Below are positions 17,101 through 29,575 of a stretch of DNA of 64,000 nucleotides, piece by piece; the first letter of the stretch is position 1; each line of letters begins with the position of its first letter. This DNA is from Syngnathus acus (lineage: Eukaryota; Chordata; Actinopteri; Syngnathiformes; Syngnathidae), in contig NC_051094.1 in assembly GCF_901709675.1 (NCBI RefSeq), forward strand, positions 8,798,501-8,862,500, written 5' to 3'. The position numbers and the translations under genes were made by a program. The notes beneath the pieces were generated by a model. The model ran no database searches. It was not told the origin of the DNA and saw nothing but the letters and a program-made list of their open reading frames with translations.

Positions 17101-18950
17101 AGTTACATGCGGTGAAAAGAATGAGACTTTTTTTTTTTTTTACCCTTTTTAAGCAGCACTTGGTTTTCTCCATGTGCGGCCAGACAACTGACCCATTGTG
17201 TCGCTTATGTTGTTCTCCCTCCATAAGCTTATTTTCTGGCGAGTTATGTCAATCAATCACCGCAAAGTGTGATGTTGTCCATGCTAGGAGGAGACGCAGA
17301 AGTCGGTCGCGTACGTGTGCTGGTGTGTGCAGTGTTTAATGGCTCTGGAGCAAGCGGGCAGCATTAGTGTGAGCATCCTGGAGACACAGCTGGAGACGCT
17401 GTTGGAAAGCATCGTCACGTTCAGCCCACCAGGTGAGCTCATGTCCTTCTGTAAACATCTTCGTCAGGTACTCCGGATCCATCTGGCTCTTTCTCGCCCC
17501 CCCCCCAACCACAGAAATGGGTTTGGAGCAGAGGCACATGGCATTCTGCAGCCTTTTCAGCGCGGCACTGGCTGTGCTCAATGGAGTCGGCGTCCCTGCA
17601 GGCGAAGCCCTCGCAGTTCGTGTCATCACCTGGTTGGACAAGAAGGGGAGGGGCTTTCCGATTCTGCCTCTCCTCACTGCTTGCTCCAACTGTCTGGCCT
17701 CAGTGAGTCACATGACACGAATCATGGAGGCGTGCATCACAGCCCACTTTAATCACGGTGAGGGAGAAATCTTGCACTTAATGCCTATTGGCTTTAATTG
17801 TCGACTTTGTTTTTAACGTAACATCACATTTCCTTGCTCAGCTGACGACGAGTGTGTTGGCTGGGGTCCCGTGCTGGCATCGCTGCAAGTGCCCGAGCTC
17901 ACAGTGGAAGACTTTCTCTCTGAGAGCCAATCAGGAGGCAGCTTCCTCACGCTCCATGCCTTCATTCTGCAGCGCCTTAACGCCGAACACACGGCAGCCA
18001 ATGAGAGGAAGACCCTGGCTCTAATCAACACATGGACCAATCAGGTTCTTCCCAGGTTTGCGAGTTTCATTGCAAAACCTGGTTGGTATGACGTGTCATG
18101 GTCAGACAAATGGTTTGCGCCGAGATACAGAAAACAGTGCTAATTTCCGTGCCCTTCGTCATTAACTCGACTTGCCAGCATAGCGACGCTAATTTTCATT
18201 ACTTTCGCATTTGGCTTCAAAATCACTTAGAATTTTATAAAGTAAGCCCTATGCATCATTTAACATGACATATTATGTGTCTCAAGTGGGCCCGGTAATG
18301 AAGCCAAGCTGTTTCTGTGGTGGCACAAAGCACTGAATCTGTCACTGGAGCAGCTGCAGCCTCAAGCGGGCCACGGTGAATTACCAGGGGTGGTCACGGG
18401 TCTGTTGAGGTTGCAAAGCAGGCTGCTTCAGCTCGGAGAAGAAAGACTCAACTCTGGACTACTCGGGGCCATCGGTCTTGGGAAGAAGTCCCCTGTTTCC
18501 AACAAGTAAGCTCTCTAGCGGTATAACAATCAAACTTTTGGAGGCTACGATAAGAGTGCTGCCAAGGCAAACTGTGGTGTGCATCTAGATTTAGGGTGGT
18601 GGTCCGCAGCTTGGCAGCATTCCTCTCCGTGCAGGTAGCATCGGAAAATGAGCTCCGACTTCAGCCTACCACTGGCTTGCAACCCTCTGCAAAAGCACAG
18701 CAGGTAGGCAGTATGCCTTTTAGACTCTTTAATTATCCCCTTATTAATATACAATTTTTCTGTGCAGATGTTGGCAATGCTTGAAGCCATGCTCAGCAAT
18801 AAGTACTACGCTGAATTGGAAAACTCGTTGAAAAAAGCCCTTCAGTTCATCCGCTACCCAGGTCATTGTCTCAAAGATGGACCTCGATTCCTGGCCCTGC
18901 TGACAAACCTGCTCTACCCTGACCTCAGATACTTGCACATTATGCATTGA
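5662..18950 (+). CDS. epg5: Ectopic P-granules autophagy protein 5 homologue (autophagosome-lysosome tether)
   Basis: EPG5 is a RAB7 effector on late endosomes/lysosomes that binds LC3 and promotes SNARE assembly for autophagosome fusion. I derive 45 coding exons giving 2567 aa (human 2579): 5662-5697, 5914-6522, 6754-7014, 7104-7302, 7453-7589, 7684-7791, 7860-7933, 8141-8249, 8591-8705, 8802-8952, 9038-9199, 9275-9432, 9589-9740, 9836-9976, 10042-10215, 10276-10398, 10478-10740, 10828-10968, 11053-11197, 11285-11482, 11570-11677, 11739-11861, 11938-12104, 12222-12458, 12548-12671, 12761-12905, 13142-13313, 13389-13551, 13634-13776, 13878-14034, 14320-14514, 14584-14797, 15164-15348, 15433-15640, 15715-15790, 15967-16070, 16139-16314, 16550-16771, 16842-17051, 17288-17432, 17515-17757, 17842-18055, 18287-18505, 18589-18703, 18768-18950. 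Every junction keeps frame. Tandem LC3-interacting motifs WTLV (~502-505) and WMLL (~519-522) are present. The N-terminal ~215 residues are poorly conserved, as usual. The donor after exon 20 (AAG|GTTTTT) is weak, but homology fixes the junction. Confidence 0.97.
14039..14098 (+). repeat. (AC)30 microsatellite in epg5 intron 30
   Basis: A perfect 60-base AC run that begins five bases after the exon 30 donor (GTATAC). Confidence 0.98.
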
Positions 18951-21356
18951 CATTGACCTGGACACAAATGCTGCCAGATGGGAGGACATTTCTTTGGAGG
19001 GGGACACATGGAGCACAATGATCCAGAAATTGGGATTGCTGTTAAGTGGCCTTCGTCCCAAACATCCCTTTTATTTGCACCCCTTTGATTGCACTTAGTT
19101 CCTCTTATCCAGACTTTTTCATCTTATAGTGACTCATCTATTGATCATCATGGAGTATTTATTGAAGCAAGATCACAATTCAAGACACTTCCGAAAGGAG
19201 ATCTAACAAGAAAACACAAAGAGGAAACTGAAGGACATACCGCACAAAAATATTTTTGGGAGAAAATCCACAAAGTAGAGCCTCGGTTACATTTCACACA
19301 AAAGACTGCTTCCTTTTTGAAGTATGTTGAACCAAAAGTGCTTTCTAAGAATATTAATGGCCACACTGAAAAGAAACAAAAGTGTGAAAGAAAAAAGCCC
19401 GAGTGTTCTACGAATAAAGTTGTAATGTTACAGGAAAGTATTATATTTTACATTATTACTTGTGGAGTATTCCTGGCCAAGGTATAACCTATTAAGACAT
19501 GGATTGTTGATGATATTACATTTTAATTAGGCTTTCACAAATAATAAAACACAATCAGCATCCTCATTATACTTTCAAAACGATTGTGTAATAACATATC
19601 TAAACTTGGGAATTAACTGCACGTGCATGTTATCCAATGAATACATTTGACAGATATGGGGAGAGTGCATGTGGGAATTTGTTCATAAAATTAGGAATTT
19701 TATTGTAATTGTTTTTCTTCTGGAAAAAAAAAATACAAGATTTTTTCCCTCATACTTTTTCTTAACATTTACTACATTTTTCTTTCATTGTGGCTGTAAT
19801 ACTCCTTGATAGCTTTTTTCCATTACGGACATTTTTTTTTTTACCCCCTCCTCTTTTTGCATGATTATAATAATAATGGAGAATCAAGTCTGGCACAAAA
19901 AAACTACATAAGTGCTCATAATGTACCACGACCCCCTTGAAAAATCATACATGCGCACACAAATGGTGTTATGTAAGATCTTACGTTTAGATTGACACAT
20001 TTATTTTTCTTATGTTCACATTTCACAGTGTGTGTCATGCGGTGACTGTTAATGCATTTCTTTGTATGCGTCAGTGATAGGAAACGAGCCAACGAGGACC
20101 GAACGTCTCACACCTGCTGTTTCCTTCGGTGTTGGGTAGAGAAAGCAGGAACAATCCTTGCATGTCAAGAGAGAAAGCATATTGTTTTTTCCAGGAGCAA
20201 CCCTGGTGGTGTCCAAACTGCAAAATAAATCATCTTTGTATAAGAAAGGTGTGTGTGAGGCAAGGCTCACGTGCGCATACGTTAAGTGTCCTCGTCTGAC
20301 ACAACTTGAGGCTGCGATGGTCTCTATGGTTACACAAAGGATTTTAAGTGAGAGAGGAGGAGGCGAGGATGCGTATCTAAGAAAGAAATAAGAGGAGGGG
20401 GTACTGTATATGCTATCATTCCTGCCGCCGTCCCACACATGCCGTTATGCAGTGTCTGTCTGGCGCTCTTAACAACCTTCTGTCCACTTGTCTTTCAGCT
20501 CAGGTGGTGGAGGATACAATGATGTATGCCCAATTTATGTAACTTGGCCACGCTGGGAAGCACATAACACATTTTCATCCAAACACATTTTTAAAAATGA
20601 GACAATCCCTCCTGCCAGACACATCACTGTCTAGCACGTCCCGGTGTCACCATGGAAACCCAGCATCAGATCAGGGATTGTTGGTCCTAGACTTTCATGG
20701 AGCACAAACAATTGTGTACGATACAGCCTTTGTCTGAACCACTATCGAGCACATGGATTACAGAACAGTTCAGTATTTTGCATTGTAACAACAGAACTTG
20801 AAGAATCGGTTTGCAGAACTCATCCTTAACCTGAAACAGGAGGTGATTTTTTTTTCCACACTGAATGTGTGTGTGTGCTTGAAGACCAACAGGTGAAGAG
20901 GGCCTGATGACTCAAGTCTGAACTTCACTCAAGGTGACCCATCAGGACACTTTGCCCTGCTTTGAGCGCCCTTCTTCTGCACTTAGCACTTAAAAGTCAC
21001 CAGTAATGACTCAGACCTCCACCGGTGCACTATACAAAGTTTATCTTTAGAAAACAGTGGGTTGCTTGTTGATCTGCTTCTCTATATACAATATAATGTA
21101 CAGTGCACATTATTTTTGACACATGGGGACAAGCATTAACTGAAATAGTAATTCTAAAGCCCACGTTCATCATACCATAATACTGCCTCCTTCCACCATG
21201 ATTGAATGTGCTGTTCCTTTACCTTCCATAAGCTCTTCCAATCATTCTATACACGGTAAAAGTTGATTTTGCTTGGTGAGTGGTTCAATAGTCTGCCTGG
21301 GAGCAAGAAAAACAAAATCACTAGTGCGTGAGAGAGAATCCTGAATTATGCCTCTG
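18951..21356. other. epg5 3' UTR and intergenic region
   Basis: No coding exon is supportable. The first ~600 bases are probably epg5 3' UTR; a 132-codon open frame at 19089-19487 has no recognisable domain and no splice context. The rest is AT-rich with simple poly-T and poly-A tracts. Confidence 0.55.
19543..19548 (+). terminator. polyadenylation signal, epg5
   Basis: AATAAA about 590 bases after the epg5 stop; the best candidate nearby. Confidence 0.45.
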
Positions 21357-21377
21357 ACGTCCCCTTATAGTACAAGG

Positions 21378-21385
21378 TGACGTCA
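21378..21385. promoter_or_regulatory. CRE/ATF palindrome upstream of dnajb5
   Basis: A perfect TGACGTCA. A second copy lies at 21757-21764 just before the presumed first exon of dnajb5. The motif binds CREB/ATF proteins; occupancy here is inferred. Confidence 0.4.
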
Positions 21386-21398
21386 GATGCCTCAAACA

Positions 21399-21463
21399 GG
21401 TACTGCCCACAACGTGTGTGCGCGCGCGCACGTGTGTAGCGCGCACACGTTGCGGGCAGAACC
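21399..21463. repeat. GC-rich inverted repeat upstream of dnajb5
   Basis: The left arm, from about 21403 (CTGCCCACAACGTGTG), pairs with a right arm at 21439-21459 (CACACGTTGCGGGCAG on the plus strand). The arms are ~21 bases with one mismatch and a small TG offset, separated by a CG/TG-rich loop of about 13 bases. It could extrude as a hairpin or be a paired binding site. Confidence 0.6.
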
Positions 21464-21756
21464 CTTTTGCAGGCTGGCCTTGGTCATACATCGTTGACGA
21501 CACATTTTCACATTATTAGATTTGGAGTCACAGGCATAAGGTAAGAAAATGACTCGGGGAAATTGATTGTGCAAAAACGGCTTTTGCAACGCTTAGTGGT
21601 GATTGATTTGTTTTTGTTGGGTTGGGTAGATGGCTGTGCTGTGGGGGTTGACTGCAGATTAATCACAAGAGAGTTATTCTCAAACAAATCACTGGGTTCG
21701 TGGGTGTATGTGCCGAGGTCTTCCACTCGGCTCTGCTCTCATGTTATTTTCTCTCC

Positions 21757-21764
21757 TGACGTCA
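21757..21764. promoter_or_regulatory. CRE/ATF palindrome in the dnajb5 proximal promoter
   Basis: A perfect TGACGTCA ~125 bases before the donor of the presumed 5' non-coding exon, inside a GC-rich patch (about 21740-21860) typical of a TATA-less promoter. Confidence 0.5.
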
Positions 21765-21769
21765 CTGGA

Positions 21770-21887
21770 GACGGAACCGGCGGTTCGGCCACTGCACGCA
21801 CCGGCAACACAGAACCGGGCTGGAGCGCAAGGAAAAGCCGGGGAGCCGAAACATGATGATGTGAACACCAATAACCTTGTCCTTTCG
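21770..21887 (+). other. dnajb5: probable 5' non-coding exon of dnajb5
   Basis: A GC-rich stretch ends in a good donor (TTTCG|GTATGA at 21888). The next acceptor that fits is CCTCCACAG at 22771-22779, placing 22780-22821 as the UTR part of the first coding exon. The left end is a guess. An upstream non-coding exon is usual for DNAJB5, but the joining is inferred. Confidence 0.4.
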
Positions 21888-22821
21888 GTATGAATTCAAT
21901 TTATTCTCTTTATTTCGCTTTTATGTAATAGCCTTATTGTGTGTACTTATTTGGTCGTTTCATCCCGCATTTCAAGAATGAGTGCGGCAATACGGGATTT
22001 CCCACCCGGAGAAAAAAAAAAAAAAAAAAACGAGACATGTTGTATTGTGACGACCGTCTCCTTATAATGTTGTACCTACCTTTTGTATTTGCCAGACCGT
22101 TTGTGCTCTTTGTGTCCACTGCAGTGGACAGTAAGTAAAGGTGGAGGAGATAGATGCCATCATTGTGTAAATTTGCTTTATTGACACCGATCATTCATAT
22201 GCTGTAGATTTTGAGCAGGTTGGGAGAAGCCCTTTGACAAAGCAGGTGATGGGGATTCCTAGTCATATGCATTTTCCGTACCTGATTTAACTAAATCAGC
22301 ATCACCATGGCAACACTATCAATCTTTTTGTCCACACTCTTGACTTGCAGGAGAGTCCTTGAGTGAACTTCCCGTGGCTGAACATTTTCAAAAGACCAAG
22401 GTTTAAAAGTGTAGCAAAATAAAACCTTTTAAGTGATTCACACACACTTTATAGTAGACATGAAAAAAATCTTAGTCATTGTTTCATCATATGATAACGT
22501 AGTAGTAGTGTATTGCAATTAATTTTCTCACTCTCTTGCTAATCCAATCGGACGTAGCTGCTACCTTGTGAAGGTCACGGCCAGTCACTATCAAAAATGA
22601 CTCTTTAGAGCAGCTACCAGTACCTATCATATGTCCAACAAATCAAATGAAAACAAATGTCAAATGAGCAGTTTTTATTTAATATATCCACAGATTATTC
22701 AATAGTTGTCCGACTTCCCTTCAGGCAGTTTTAGTTCATTTGGTTCAAGACCATAACAATTGTTCCTGCACCTCCACAGCCACATCGTGAGTGGAAAAAG
22801 GGCTTGTTAGTGCATGCAGCC

Positions 22822-25800
22822 ATGGGGAAAGACTACTACAAGATTCTGGGCATCCCCAAGGGCTCCAACGAGGAGGAGATCAAGAAGGCCTATCGGCGCA
22901 TGGCCCTGCGCTTCCACCCTGACAAGAACACAGAGGCCAATGCCGAGGAGAAGTTCAAAGAGATCGCCGAGGCCTACGAGGTGCTCAGCGATCCCAAGAA
23001 GAAGCTCGTCTATGACCAGCTAGGGGAGGAAGGTAAGCGGGGGCTTTATGACCTTGACAAAGAGCAAAACAGATGCAATGCAAACTACAGCCACAATGAT
23101 AAACACGTGAAATAAAAACATCTCTGACCGCTGCCACGTCAAAGGCAAATTGATACGGTTCTCATATTGAGTCTCATTACATTGATTGTACCTATTGTGA
23201 GCTGTGAGTGAAGTTATCAAAATAGCTCGGGAACCAACTTAGCTTCTTAGACGCGAGTGCTGGACTTTTGAGGGTGTCACTCGCTAAGCTTACAGACACA
23301 CATGGCTAAGATAGATGAGATATGAATAGCAGTGACTGCCAGAGTTTGCATTTGTGGGTGTTTTGTGTCAGGCTCAGTGGGTGTATATGTGTGTGTATGA
23401 CTTTATCCTTAGCGATGGAGTTGCCAAGTATTGTATTCACGCTAACAAACACTCGTTTCGGCCTATGTCCTTTGTCTGGACCATATACTAAGGGTGGGAA
23501 TCACAAATTATATTATTGATTAGGGAACGAAATATGGTATTAGTGCCGATACCAGTCTTAGTTCAGGTATCAGTGCTTGAGACGTTGATGCTATTGTTGC
23601 TATTGTGTCGGTTTTATGATCAGGAGCTAGAAATTCGAAGACTAGAAAATTGCCATTACTTTCATGTATGTAAAATTGCTATTTTGGAATATAAATACTT
23701 TAAAAAATGCTCTGTCACTGTTTTGAGGGGAAATATTATGTGTCAAAAATGCTAGTGGTATCGGCGCTTGGTATCGGTATCGCTGACTCCTCAAGAATTG
23801 AGTAGTCATACGGGTATCGGTCTGACAAAATGTGGTATCGAACATCCTAATTACAATATTGTAAATATACATGAAATATTGGAACATGTATGCTATCTTT
23901 TGCATATCAAAGAAGCAGGTGGTCACATGTTCATCACACAAGTTTGGTGTGCTTCTCAATGAGAAAGAAAGAGCATAATAAAAAACGGTTATTTTACCCG
24001 TACTTTCTGTGACATCATCACAGGTTTCAAGACGGGAGGCAGCAGTTCCTCCGGTGCCCCTGGTACCACAACGCACCACTACGCCTTCCATGGAGACCCC
24101 CACGCCACCTTTGCTTCCTTCTTCGGCGGCTCCAATCCCTTTGATGTGTTTTTCAGCGTGAATCGCAGCCACGCCCGTCCCAACGGTTTCTCCTCCCACA
24201 ACGAACACGGCAACGACGCCGAGCAGGACGCCGAGCTAGAGGAAGATGACCACCTTGTTCACTTAGGGAGGCAATTCGGCTTTGCGGGAGGGATGAAAAA
24301 CAGCTTCCCGGCAGAGGTCCGCAGAAGAAGGGGCGCGCCTTCAGAGAGCCTGAAGGGAGCCCGAAAGCAGCAGGACCCCCCGCTGGTCCACGAGCTTAAG
24401 GTCTCACTGGAGGAGATCTTCCACGGCTGCACCAAGCACATGAAGATCACACGTCGCAGGCTGAACCCAGATGGGAGGAGCTTGAGGACGGAGGACAAGA
24501 TTCTCAACATTGTGATTAAGAAGGGCTGGAAGGAGGGCACCAGGATCACCTTCCCTAAGGAGGGCGACCAGACCCCTGAAAATATTCCTGCTGACATTGC
24601 CTTTGTGCTCAAAGACAAGGGCCATGCCCACTTCAAGAGAGACGGTTCCAATATCATTTACAACTGCAAGATCAGTCTCAAAGAGGTAAGACGCTCACTT
24701 TCATCACATTTCTGATTTATTTATCAATCTCAGCCCAGATCCCACAACCAAGAAGACACTTTATTTCCTGCTGAAATGATTGGTAGCACTCATTCATTCA
24801 ACAGCTTCTTCTGACTAGCTAGCATTGGCTACCAGCTGACAGCAAATGATAGCATGATGGAAGCTATTTGTAGTGGTCTGACCGGCCAACAAGTCTCCCT
24901 GTCAGGTTGATACCGGAGAACGCTCTACACCACGTTGAGCGTTCTGGCGTACCGAGGGTGCACCTAACAATTTGGTGGCTGGTAAACGTTACAGCTGCTG
25001 GAACAAACACGCCATTCGTATCGACTCTACCTCTCGAAGAGTGGTGTGTGTGTGCGTGTGTGTGTGTGTTTCGAATCAGCCTTGAGGGGGTGGTGTCCTT
25101 ATGTGACTGTCGCGGGCTCGCCTCGCTTGTCCCGTTCAGTCAACCGTGTAACTGGAAGCAGTCAACAGCCATAAGAAGGTTCACATGGTTGATGTAAACA
25201 TGTACACAGGCAGCCTCCGCCTGTGTGTAAACACATTTAGTAATCATCAGACTGACAGACTGTGGTGTGCACTTGCCTGCTATTACTGTGAGTAGGTGCA
25301 CATTAAATGAATTGGAACACGACTTGAACTTCTCAGTGCGTGAACTACGTACATTAAAATGTCTTCCAAATAGCGCTTTCTGGCACTAAGTGGAAGAGCA
25401 AACCACAACCGTAATTGTAAATCCCCAAATAAATATTTATCTGGCAGTCAAAAGTGAACCGGTATTATTGTCAAACAAATCATCTTCACCGGATCGCATG
25501 AGGTGTCGCAACCGCATTCGGTGCTGCCAAGCCTGTGACAGCAGTCTCCAGCAATCAGTGATAAGTGAAACATGATTGGAATTTCTTATACGCTTCCCTC
25601 CGTTCACACTTTTTACATCCGTGAATAGGAGTGAGACTGACATATCTGTTTCAACCAGGTAGACTGTGACTACTGTGTTTCAAAGCTGGCAGCTTGTAAA
25701 CCAAGGCAATTGAAAATAAAGACAAATCCAAGCGCTAAACTGTACTGATTGGAAGTTTTTTATATATATATATAATATATAATAGAGAAGTGTCTCAATA

Positions 25801-27144
25801 CTTTTTGTCCATATATTGTGGACAACTGCCTTGGCTTTGACATGTGGCATCTGATGCATTACATCAATGATGTGGAAATTGTGTAACCAACCAGAGGATG
25901 AGCCAGTATTGTCCATTCTAGTCACAGAAAAAGCAGCTGATGTCACATTTGGAAAAAGTCAGCATGTCCTCTGGTGGGCAACTGGCTGCTCAGCTGAGCT
26001 GAGCTGAACTGAACCATCCCAGGAGTTCACAAGTCTGACCCCGGTGGTTAAAATTCCCACCAGACGAGACATTAAAATCCCCTCAAAGTAGCAGCACATT
26101 ATGTGAGTGGAATGACAGCGACTGTTTCAACTTGGTGCTTAAGCAAGTGCCAATATCCTATTTCGACATCATAGCGTCCCATCGATTTTTTTTTTTTGGG
26201 CAAACAACTTTTTTTTTTTTGAACATGTCTGCATTTGAATTTTGAAATAATTGTGATGAACTCTATAAAGCATCCAAACAAAGCTGTATATTTTTGTCTA
26301 TTCCATTTTAACCTTCACACTTATTGAAAATGATGTTAGTCAGGGGTCTCAAACCTGCAGCCCAAGGGCCATTTGCAGCCAGCAGGTGGTTATTTAATGT
26401 TAGTATGGACCTCACATTTTTGTTTTGTTTTTCCTGTGTTGTAGCCATGGGCAAGAAACATGTGAAGTCCTGATGGACTTTATTCAGTTTGATGCATGAA
26501 ATGCGTGTGCACGTGTGTACGAGTGAGCGTGCGTGCTGCCAGACCGTGTGACAAGCCCTTCAACTATTTAAGAGCTCAGCCAATTCCCGCCTCTCTTCAT
26601 TAGCGCTGGCATTGAGGAGCTTGCTAAAATTAGTCTCTGTGCAATGTGGAACTCCTCCACACGCACACACACACTCAAGCAGAAAAAAAAAGTTTGCCAC
26701 TAGATGTCGTTTTTTTTCCTTGTTGTCTGTGTGGCGCTCCATTTTATTGCTCCCATAAAAGGTTTCACACCACCTTGGTGCTTACTCATTCGTGTCAGGA
26801 AGATACTTTTTTATTTTACTAGCTCTTGGAAGCATCAATATACTTGTGATTTTGGAATTTTATTCCTTCCAACTAAGAGGATTCATCTGCATCTATTCTT
26901 TGCCCCGCAGGCGTTGTGCGGTTGCACCCTCAGCATCCCCACGCTGGAGAAGCGGGTCATCTCCCTGCCCTGCCGTGACATCATCAAACCCGGGACAGTG
27001 AAGCGACTCCGAGGGGAGGGCCTGCCGTTCCCTAAGAACCCCTCACAACGCGGCGACCTCATTGTGACGTTCTCGGTACGTTTTCCCGACAGGATCCCAC
27101 CGCAGTCCAAAGAGATCATCAGACTACACCTTCCTCCGTCGTAA
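22822..27144 (+). CDS. dnajb5: DnaJ (Hsp40) homologue, subfamily B member 5
   Basis: Three coding exons, 22822-23032, 24024-24685 and 26911-27144, give 368 aa (human 348). Residues 1-70 are a J domain starting [14 protein letters not shown], with the catalytic HPD at 32-34, which stimulates Hsp70 ATPase. A Gly/Ser-rich linker follows with the [19 protein letters not shown] block shared by DNAJB1, B4 and B5. Next come the two C-terminal substrate-binding beta domains ([43 protein letters not shown]) and the dimerisation end ([21 protein letters not shown]). There is no zinc-finger domain, so it is class B. The residue pattern fits DNAJB5 better than B1 or B4, and dnajb5 and vcp are also close in human 9p13. 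The linker at ~100-150 is longer and more charged than in human. The Kozak context (GCAGCCATGG) supports the start. Confidence 0.93.
23517..23855. mobile_element. possible degraded DNA transposon (TATCGG-rich, hAT-like ends)
   Basis: In dnajb5 intron 1 a ~340-base stretch carries repeated GGTATC/GATACC/TATCGG words. It is bounded by TTAGGGAACGAAATATGGTAT on the left and, read from the other strand, TTAGGATGTTCGATACC on the right. This looks like a worn non-autonomous element with short imperfect terminal repeats. I see no clear target duplication and no coding. Confidence 0.3.
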
Positions 27145-29575
27145 GAAGAATTCCACACAATGATGGATTGTGGAGCCTCTCTCTTATGAAGCCTCCATGT
27201 TTCTCCACGCAGCATTTTGATAGACTGCATAACATGGAATTACACGCTTACTTGACACTATTCGGTTCAATATATTCAAATAGCTAGCAGTTGAGACACA
27301 GGTCGGTTTTATTTCATTTTTACCTCAATATCTTCTTAACTCTTTTCAAAACTATCTGTGGTTTCCTATGCGCCATTTGTGTGCTCCTCGTCTATTTCTA
27401 CGACTTTTACAACATTTCTTCATCAAGCGTACCAACAGCTCAGCATTTCTTTCAATCTACTGAAGCATTGCCTTTTTACGACTTCTCCAGATATCATCTG
27501 TCTCCCTCACTATCAATTGTCTTAGGCTCTGTTTTGCAAAACAATCAACTGTCATTGGAATAATAACATGGAATGACAATCATCTACTAAAACAGCAGTC
27601 TAAGCTCAAAACCTGCACAGAAAATCGGTGCTTTCCGTTCGAACCATACAACCAGGCTCACTATTTATGTGCCTTAGCCAAGTGTTGTATCACACACACA
27701 CACAAATGTAACACCCAACCAGCCGTGTAAAATGCACACCAGATGACAAACATTCTTAAAAGCAGTCTACATATTGTACTGTATTATACGCAACAATAGT
27801 AGAAATCCTCATGAGGACTCATTCATCTTAAGTGCAATTCAGCATAAGTTGGACATCCCAGAGGAATTCAAGTATGATTGAATGAGGAATAAGAAATAGT
27901 GTACTCGTGATTCTCCTGGGGATGCCATTTTGAGGTTTTGTTTTGCTTTCTCATTTCATTGGAAGGCCATGTCTTGGTGCTACAATGAGCAGTGCCAACA
28001 CCGTGGTGTCTATTTTTTTGTTTGATAGATTATGTATCGTATTTAAAATTTGCTTGTACCACATGTATCATTTATACATTGAAACTTGCACTTTTTAAGT
28101 AAAACTCTTTGTATGTATAGTAGTGCATCAGCTGTGACATCTTTCACATGTCGGGGGCTCTGTTAGCCCCTTTAGCTATTTCAACACCAGTTAACAAGCA
28201 GCCATGTTTACAGTTTTTATGGATCGCTATGACCTGTTTGAAGAAACTGGGAACCTCTCAGTCTGCAACATCACCATCTCAGCAGAGCAGCATTTTTTGC
28301 AAGCGGGCAAATTTGACTCCAAACGGCACTAGCATTAAGGACCCCAGGAAGAGTAGCGATGGCATTGCCATAGCTAATGGGAATCATAAATAAAACAAAC
28401 AAACAAATGTAAGCTACTCTACATGCAGTTATAGGCTGCAATGACAAGCAATGGTGCACGGAATCACACAAGGGCTGTATTTTGTTGCCCATTGTGTAAT
28501 GATTGATTGGAGGTGCTTTTACACTTATGTCAAAGTTGAATTGTTTGAAGGCAAAATTTGCACAGGAAGAGCCTTTCGCAAACAAAATGTGTCATTTTGA
28601 CCACTGTGGCACTGTTTAGGCCTCTGCATTACCTGTTTTCAAAATGTGGATTTTGAGTTGATGGCTACGTCAAAACAATCAATAAAAACTGTATTTAAAC
28701 CTTTGTTTGAGGAAAATGTGACTTCTGTCCGTGTAGATACTTGAGTGTTTTGATTTTCTTTTTCTTCTTGCAATATACAAATTCTAAATGAACATTTACC
28801 ATTTGACATTTGTTAGACTTTCTTGTTCAAGCAATTTGATGATACGCATGCCTTCGCCATGCATGTTTCTCTCAGTTTTCTCGAATCCGCTACATTTGCA
28901 TTTTGACAGCATGTGTGCCGATGCGTCGAATCGCGTGGAGTTTGGACGTCAGCTTTGGTTACATATAAACAAGTATAGGAAGACTTTGACCTTGGTCTGT
29001 TAAAAACCAGACAGACCAAATGGTCTCCTTTGCACTGGCTCGGGCATGTCCATGCCTTCTTTACACTTTTTACAATCCAAAGGCAGAGCAGGTGACTTAG
29101 TGTTAAGGCCAACTCAAGTCATGTGCATGAGTGCACCACAGGAAAGCCATAAAGATGAGCTCTTGCCAGGTTGAATGGAGTTCAACCATCTCTGCCTTGT
29201 CCGGGGATTAATGTCTTCAGAAGTTGACAATTGTCAGAAATAACCAAGTACAAATACTTTGCTGCTGTGACTTAGTCAATTTTTCAGATCTTGATTGGAG
29301 TACTTTTTCATGACTTCTTATCGTTGTTTAATTATATGTATAACTGACGGTAAAAGCTCACTAATAATTTTGTGCTTATACATTCAAGAGTCTGTACTGT
29401 TTTTTCAACTTAAGGAGTCATAGCAGTACTTTTACTTTCACCACAGACTTTTTCTTTCCGTAATTTATCGTTAACTTTGTTAATCAGTAACTCTTTGGAC
29501 TTAGTCGTGGTGACCGGCCAGTTAAAGTGTCTGCACAGAACCTCACTTTATGTGTCAACTCCACAGTGGTAGAAC
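27145..29575. other. dnajb5 3' UTR and akr1a1 upstream region
   Basis: No coding exon found. The left 1.5 kb is probably dnajb5 3' UTR. 28.7-29.57 kb should hold the akr1a1 promoter, but no TATA or CpG-rich core is evident. Confidence 0.5.
28681..28686 (+). terminator. polyadenylation signal, dnajb5
   Basis: AATAAA ~1.5 kb after the stop, preceded by unremarkable AT-rich 3' UTR-like sequence. DNAJB5 transcripts commonly have long 3' UTRs, so this is plausible. Confidence 0.45.

Noticed and set aside
19089-19487. 132-residue plus-strand frame after epg5 as a gene
   Set aside because: It lies in the likely epg5 3' UTR, has no recognisable motif and no partner exons.
26340-26450. CAGGGGTCTCAAACC… start as a hAT-type element
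   Set aside because: Only one end resembling such repeats is visible; no matching opposite end or target duplication was found.
28148-28393. 81-residue frame in the dnajb5 3' region
   Set aside because: Surrounded by AT-rich 3' UTR-like sequence, with no family resemblance or splice signals.
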